A DNA stretch of 64,000 nt from Duganella zoogloeoides. GTDB taxonomy: Bacteria; Pseudomonadota; Gammaproteobacteria; Burkholderiales; Burkholderiaceae_D. Under the pieces are notes generated by a model. The model saw nothing but the letters and a program-made list of their open reading frames with translations. It ran no database searches and was not told the DNA's origin. The stretch spans positions 6,200,001 to 6,264,000 of the forward strand of contig NZ_CP140152.1 of NCBI RefSeq assembly GCF_034479515.1. The letters run 5' to 3'. Both the position numbers and the translations under genes were made by a program. Numbering within the stretch: position 1 is the first letter of the stretch; every line of letters begins with the position of its first letter. Positions 61,692-64,000 of the stretch are shown here, one piece after another.

Positions 61692-62417
61692 TTAGCGGTA
61701 GCGGGCGACGATCTGGTCGATCATGCCTTCGCGCGCCATGTCGTCGAGCGCGTTGTTGATGTCGAGGAAGGGTACCCGGCTTTTGCGCGAGACCGCGCAG
61801 TGGGTCTTGAAGGCGGCGAACACCAGCTGCGTCTGCACGGTGAGGGCGGTGTTGTTGCGTCGCAGGTAGGCCAGCGTGGTTTCGCTGAGGATGGTGTACG
61901 GCACCGTGCCCTTGACCATCGCTTGCAGGTTCAGTTCCATGGTGGGCGCATCGACCCGCATGAAATGCGGCCCCAGCACTTGCGAGATGCGCGTGTAGCG
62001 GTAGTGGACCACCGTGCCCACGCGCTTGTCGCGCAAGTCTTTCAGCGACGCGAGCGGCTTAGCGTCGCGCTGGCCGGCGATTACTTCCGCATCGGGAAAC
62101 AGCGGCGAGGTCCACTGGTAGTCGCCGTCGATCCACGCCGGCATCACGTGGCACAGCAAGTCGGCGCGGCCGTCGGACAGCAGCGGCTTGACCTCTTTGT
62201 TGAACGCGGCCACGTACGACGGCTGGCGGCCCAGGCGCTGCGCCAGCGCGTCACCGACGTCCTTGAGCATGCCGCCCGCCAGCACGCCATGCTCGAAGCG
62301 GGCAAGCGGCATGGTCGATTCCTGCGGCGCCACCATGACCAATTCGCCTGCCGCAGCCGTCGGCAACGCGCAGGCCAGCAGCGCGGCGGACATCAGGGCA
62401 GGGAGGCGTACAGGCAT
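61692..62417 (-). CDS. Periplasmic solute-binding protein, SBP_bac_3-like
   Basis: 241 residues with a signal peptide (cleavage after about AAA, residue 23). The two-lobe pattern includes MPLARFEHGVLAGGMLKDVGDALAQRLG, then DKRVGTVVHYRYTRISQVLG and the closing FLDINNALDDMAREGMIDQIVARY, as in family 3 amino-acid-type binding proteins. No permease or ATPase gene is adjacent, so it may act alone or as a sensor-like orphan. Starts at 62417, 62435 or 62441 are all possible; 62417 gives the cleanest signal peptide. Confidence 0.8.
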   Translation of the reverse strand: MPVRLPALMSAALLACALPTAAAGELVMVAPQESTMPLARFEHGVLAGGMLKDVGDALAQRLGRQPSYVAAFNKEVKPLLSDGRADLLCHVMPAWIDGDYQWTSPLFPDAEVIAGQRDAKPLASLKDLRDKRVGTVVHYRYTRISQVLGPHFMRVDAPTMELNLQAMVKGTVPYTILSETTLAYLRRNNTALTVQTQLVFAAFKTHCAVSRKSRVPFLDINNALDDMAREGMIDQIVARYR

Positions 62418-62567
62418 GGTTTTTCCACGAAGCATGAACATCCCGCGATTATAGCGGCCCCGGGGGCGCAAGATGGGCGCAAGGCGCCCGCAATGTTCGT
62501 CCGCGCACAGGCATCGCAGGTAGAGCGTGGCATCTTGATAGGCCCTATCCCACTCACGGAGGACTTC

Positions 62568-63128
62568 ATGAATACGCCCAACAACGGCAGCTTGTCCGGC
62601 AAGCGCATCGCCATCCTGATGACCGACGGCGTCGAACAGGTCGAGTACGAGCAGCCACGCCAGTTCCTGGAAGAACATGGCGCCGAGGTCACGCTGATTT
62701 CGCCGAAAGCCAAGGGCGAACAGGTGCAGGGCTTTGAGCACCTGACGGCCTCGCGCCAGTTCGCGGTGGAACGCGATGTCAAAGAAGCCAACGCCGGCGA
62801 CTACGACGCCCTGGTGCTGCCGGGCGGCGTGGCCAACCCGGACGCGCTGCGCCTGTCGGAACCATCGATCGCCTTCATCCGCGATTTCGGCGCCACCGGC
62901 AAACCGATCGCCTCGATCTGCCACGGTCCGTGGACCCTGATCGACGCCGGCCTGGTGGACGGCCGCAAGCTGACCAGCTGGCCCAGCCTGAAAGGCGACC
63001 TGCGCAACGCTGGCGCGGCGTGGGAGGATGCCGAGGTCGTGGTCGATGGCAACCTGATCACCAGCCGCAAGCCGGACGACATTCCGGCCTTCAATAAGGC
63101 CTTGCAGCAACAACTGCTGACGGCATAA
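62568..63128 (+). CDS. DJ-1/PfpI family protein (type 1 glutamine amidotransferase fold)
   Basis: 186 residues. The nucleophile elbow is ASICHGPWTLIDAG (Cys about residue 117), with an upstream acidic residue in TDGVEQVEYEQP, as in PfpI/YhbO-type proteins. These have been described as peptidases, chaperones or deglycases of glycated proteins; the activity here is not settled by sequence. CGGAGGAC precedes the ATG at 62568. Confidence 0.92.
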   Translation: MNTPNNGSLSGKRIAILMTDGVEQVEYEQPRQFLEEHGAEVTLISPKAKGEQVQGFEHLTASRQFAVERDVKEANAGDYDALVLPGGVANPDALRLSEPSIAFIRDFGATGKPIASICHGPWTLIDAGLVDGRKLTSWPSLKGDLRNAGAAWEDAEVVVDGNLITSRKPDDIPAFNKALQQQLLTA

Positions 63129-63286
63129 AACACGGCGCCTTCGCGCCAGCGAAGGTGCAGATCTGCAAGCCCGTCTGCGTGATCTAAAACGTGCTTTCTT
63201 ATTGGCAAACGAGCGCTAAACTCAAGCCGTAACACGTAGACTGGTATTGCAACCGACCTCATGCGTCTAAACCCAGGGAGACCATC

Positions 63287-64000
63287 ATGACACACGTACT
63301 CGCAGCTGTTTTCGAAACCAGTGCCGAAGCCAACCGTGCCAAGGACGAACTGATACTGAGCGGTTATGACCGCGACACCATCCGTGTGAGCGATTCCGTC
63401 GGCGTTGCCGGCACCCATCACATCAACGACGACGAATCCATCCTCGGCAGCATCAAGACCATGTTCAGCGACCTGCTGGGCCGCGAGCACGCGGACCGCA
63501 GCATCTATGCGGAAGCATTGAATCGCGGCCACGTGGTACTGACCATCAACACCACCAGCCAGGAAACCGCCGAACGCGCCGCCGACATCATCGACGACTT
63601 CAACCCGATCGACATCGACGAGCACGAAACCATGTGGCGCGCCAGCGGGTGGACCGGCGCCGACGCGCTGCGCAGCGGCACCGGCATGCAGCAGACCACG
63701 CTCAACTCGCAGCAGACCGCCGTGCCTGAATACCACGGCATTCGTCCGCGCGAAGAGGCGGTCGATTTCGCCCGCACCGAGCAGCTGGCCACCACCGGCT
63801 CGCTGCAACGCGGCGAGGAGCTGCCACCGGTGATCGAAGGCCTGGCGCCGCCGATCTCGGTGGAGCCGACCGTGCAGCGCAGCGGCATGCGCATCTACCC
63901 GCGCGACGTGGCCACACCGAACCAGGACAGCCTGAACATCCTGCGCGGCGACGACAGCGCCAGCGACCCGGCCTACTTCCGCTCGCACTGGGAGAAGACC
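63287..64000 (+). CDS. General stress protein-like, C-terminus cut by window end (partial)
   Basis: 238 codons are visible and the frame is still open at base 64000. The N-terminal 70 residues (VLAAVFETSAEANRAKDELILSGYDRDTI) resemble the YflT/general-stress-17M-type ferredoxin-like domain that starts many stress proteins. A variable, Thr/Gln-rich middle follows and a segment ending DPAYFRSHWEKT, typical of Oxalobacteraceae stress proteins. GGGAG lies 6 bases before the ATG. It may continue into a further domain outside the window. Confidence 0.7.
   Translation, partial: MTHVLAAVFETSAEANRAKDELILSGYDRDTIRVSDSVGVAGTHHINDDESILGSIKTMFSDLLGREHADRSIYAEALNRGHVVLTINTTSQETAERAADIIDDFNPIDIDEHETMWRASGWTGADALRSGTGMQQTTLNSQQTAVPEYHGIRPREEAVDFARTEQLATTGSLQRGEELPPVIEGLAPPISVEPTVQRSGMRIYPRDVATPNQDSLNILRGDDSASDPAYFRSHWEKT

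Overview
The window is chromosomal DNA of a GC-rich betaproteobacterium. The gene set points to Burkholderiales, most likely Oxalobacteraceae (Massilia/Duganella/Janthinobacterium-like): GTP-type PEP carboxykinase, RdgC, a czcICBA metal-efflux operon, single-domain asparaginase, a SPINDLY-type glycosyltransferase and a giant Thr-rich octapeptide protein. This placement is inferred from gene content; no 16S gene is present. The window opens inside ahpF and closes inside a stress-protein gene, so both end genes are partial.

Layout. 1-11.3 kb is mostly core: ahpF, a cyclic-nucleotide-sensor/AI-2E-type transporter pair, an ABC exporter pair, tRNA-Val and tRNA-Asp, an MFS carrier, dinB behind a perfect CTGT-N8-ACAG LexA box, rdgC, a short asparaginase and a 2-hydroxyacid dehydrogenase. 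11.6-20 kb holds pckG, a HAD phosphatase, a DUF885 peptidase-like protein, and uvrA and ssb divergently placed around a second LexA-like box. 20.1-23.0 kb is an AT-rich island with a tight three-gene operon: a thiol-dioxygenase-like cupin, a membrane-anchored dCTP-deaminase-like protein whose catalytic Glu position appears to be Met, and a ThiL/AIR-synthase-like protein. It is followed by an orphan HipB-like regulator. 23.4-32.5 kb carries envelope genes (VOC protein, alginate-export porin, LpxR-like outer-membrane protein, PAP2 lipoprotein) and a LysR/DUF2798 pair. 32.6-38.8 kb is the czcICBA operon.

39.3-55.9 kb is the most unusual region. A 725-bp AT-rich leader precedes a 2560-residue protein built of octapeptides. 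The octapeptides are organised into an exact 651-nt (217-residue) higher-order repeat, and the protein ends in a Ca-binding type I secretion tail. It is followed by an HlyB-type ABC exporter with a peptidase-dead C39-like domain and an HlyD adaptor. Facing them are a GT2 glycosyltransferase and a 1070-residue TPR-GT41(OGT)-GT2-methyltransferase fusion. My reading is a dedicated surface-protein secretion locus whose Thr-rich substrate may be O-glycosylated in the cytoplasm before export. That link is inference from proximity and composition.

56-64 kb returns to ordinary genes: nudC, an M28 peptidase, a chemoreceptor, a small lipoprotein, ompW, a solute-binding protein, a DJ-1/PfpI protein and a partial stress protein. 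Most gene-free gaps are short. The informative ones (terminators, hairpins, palindromes, dispersed repeats) are listed individually.
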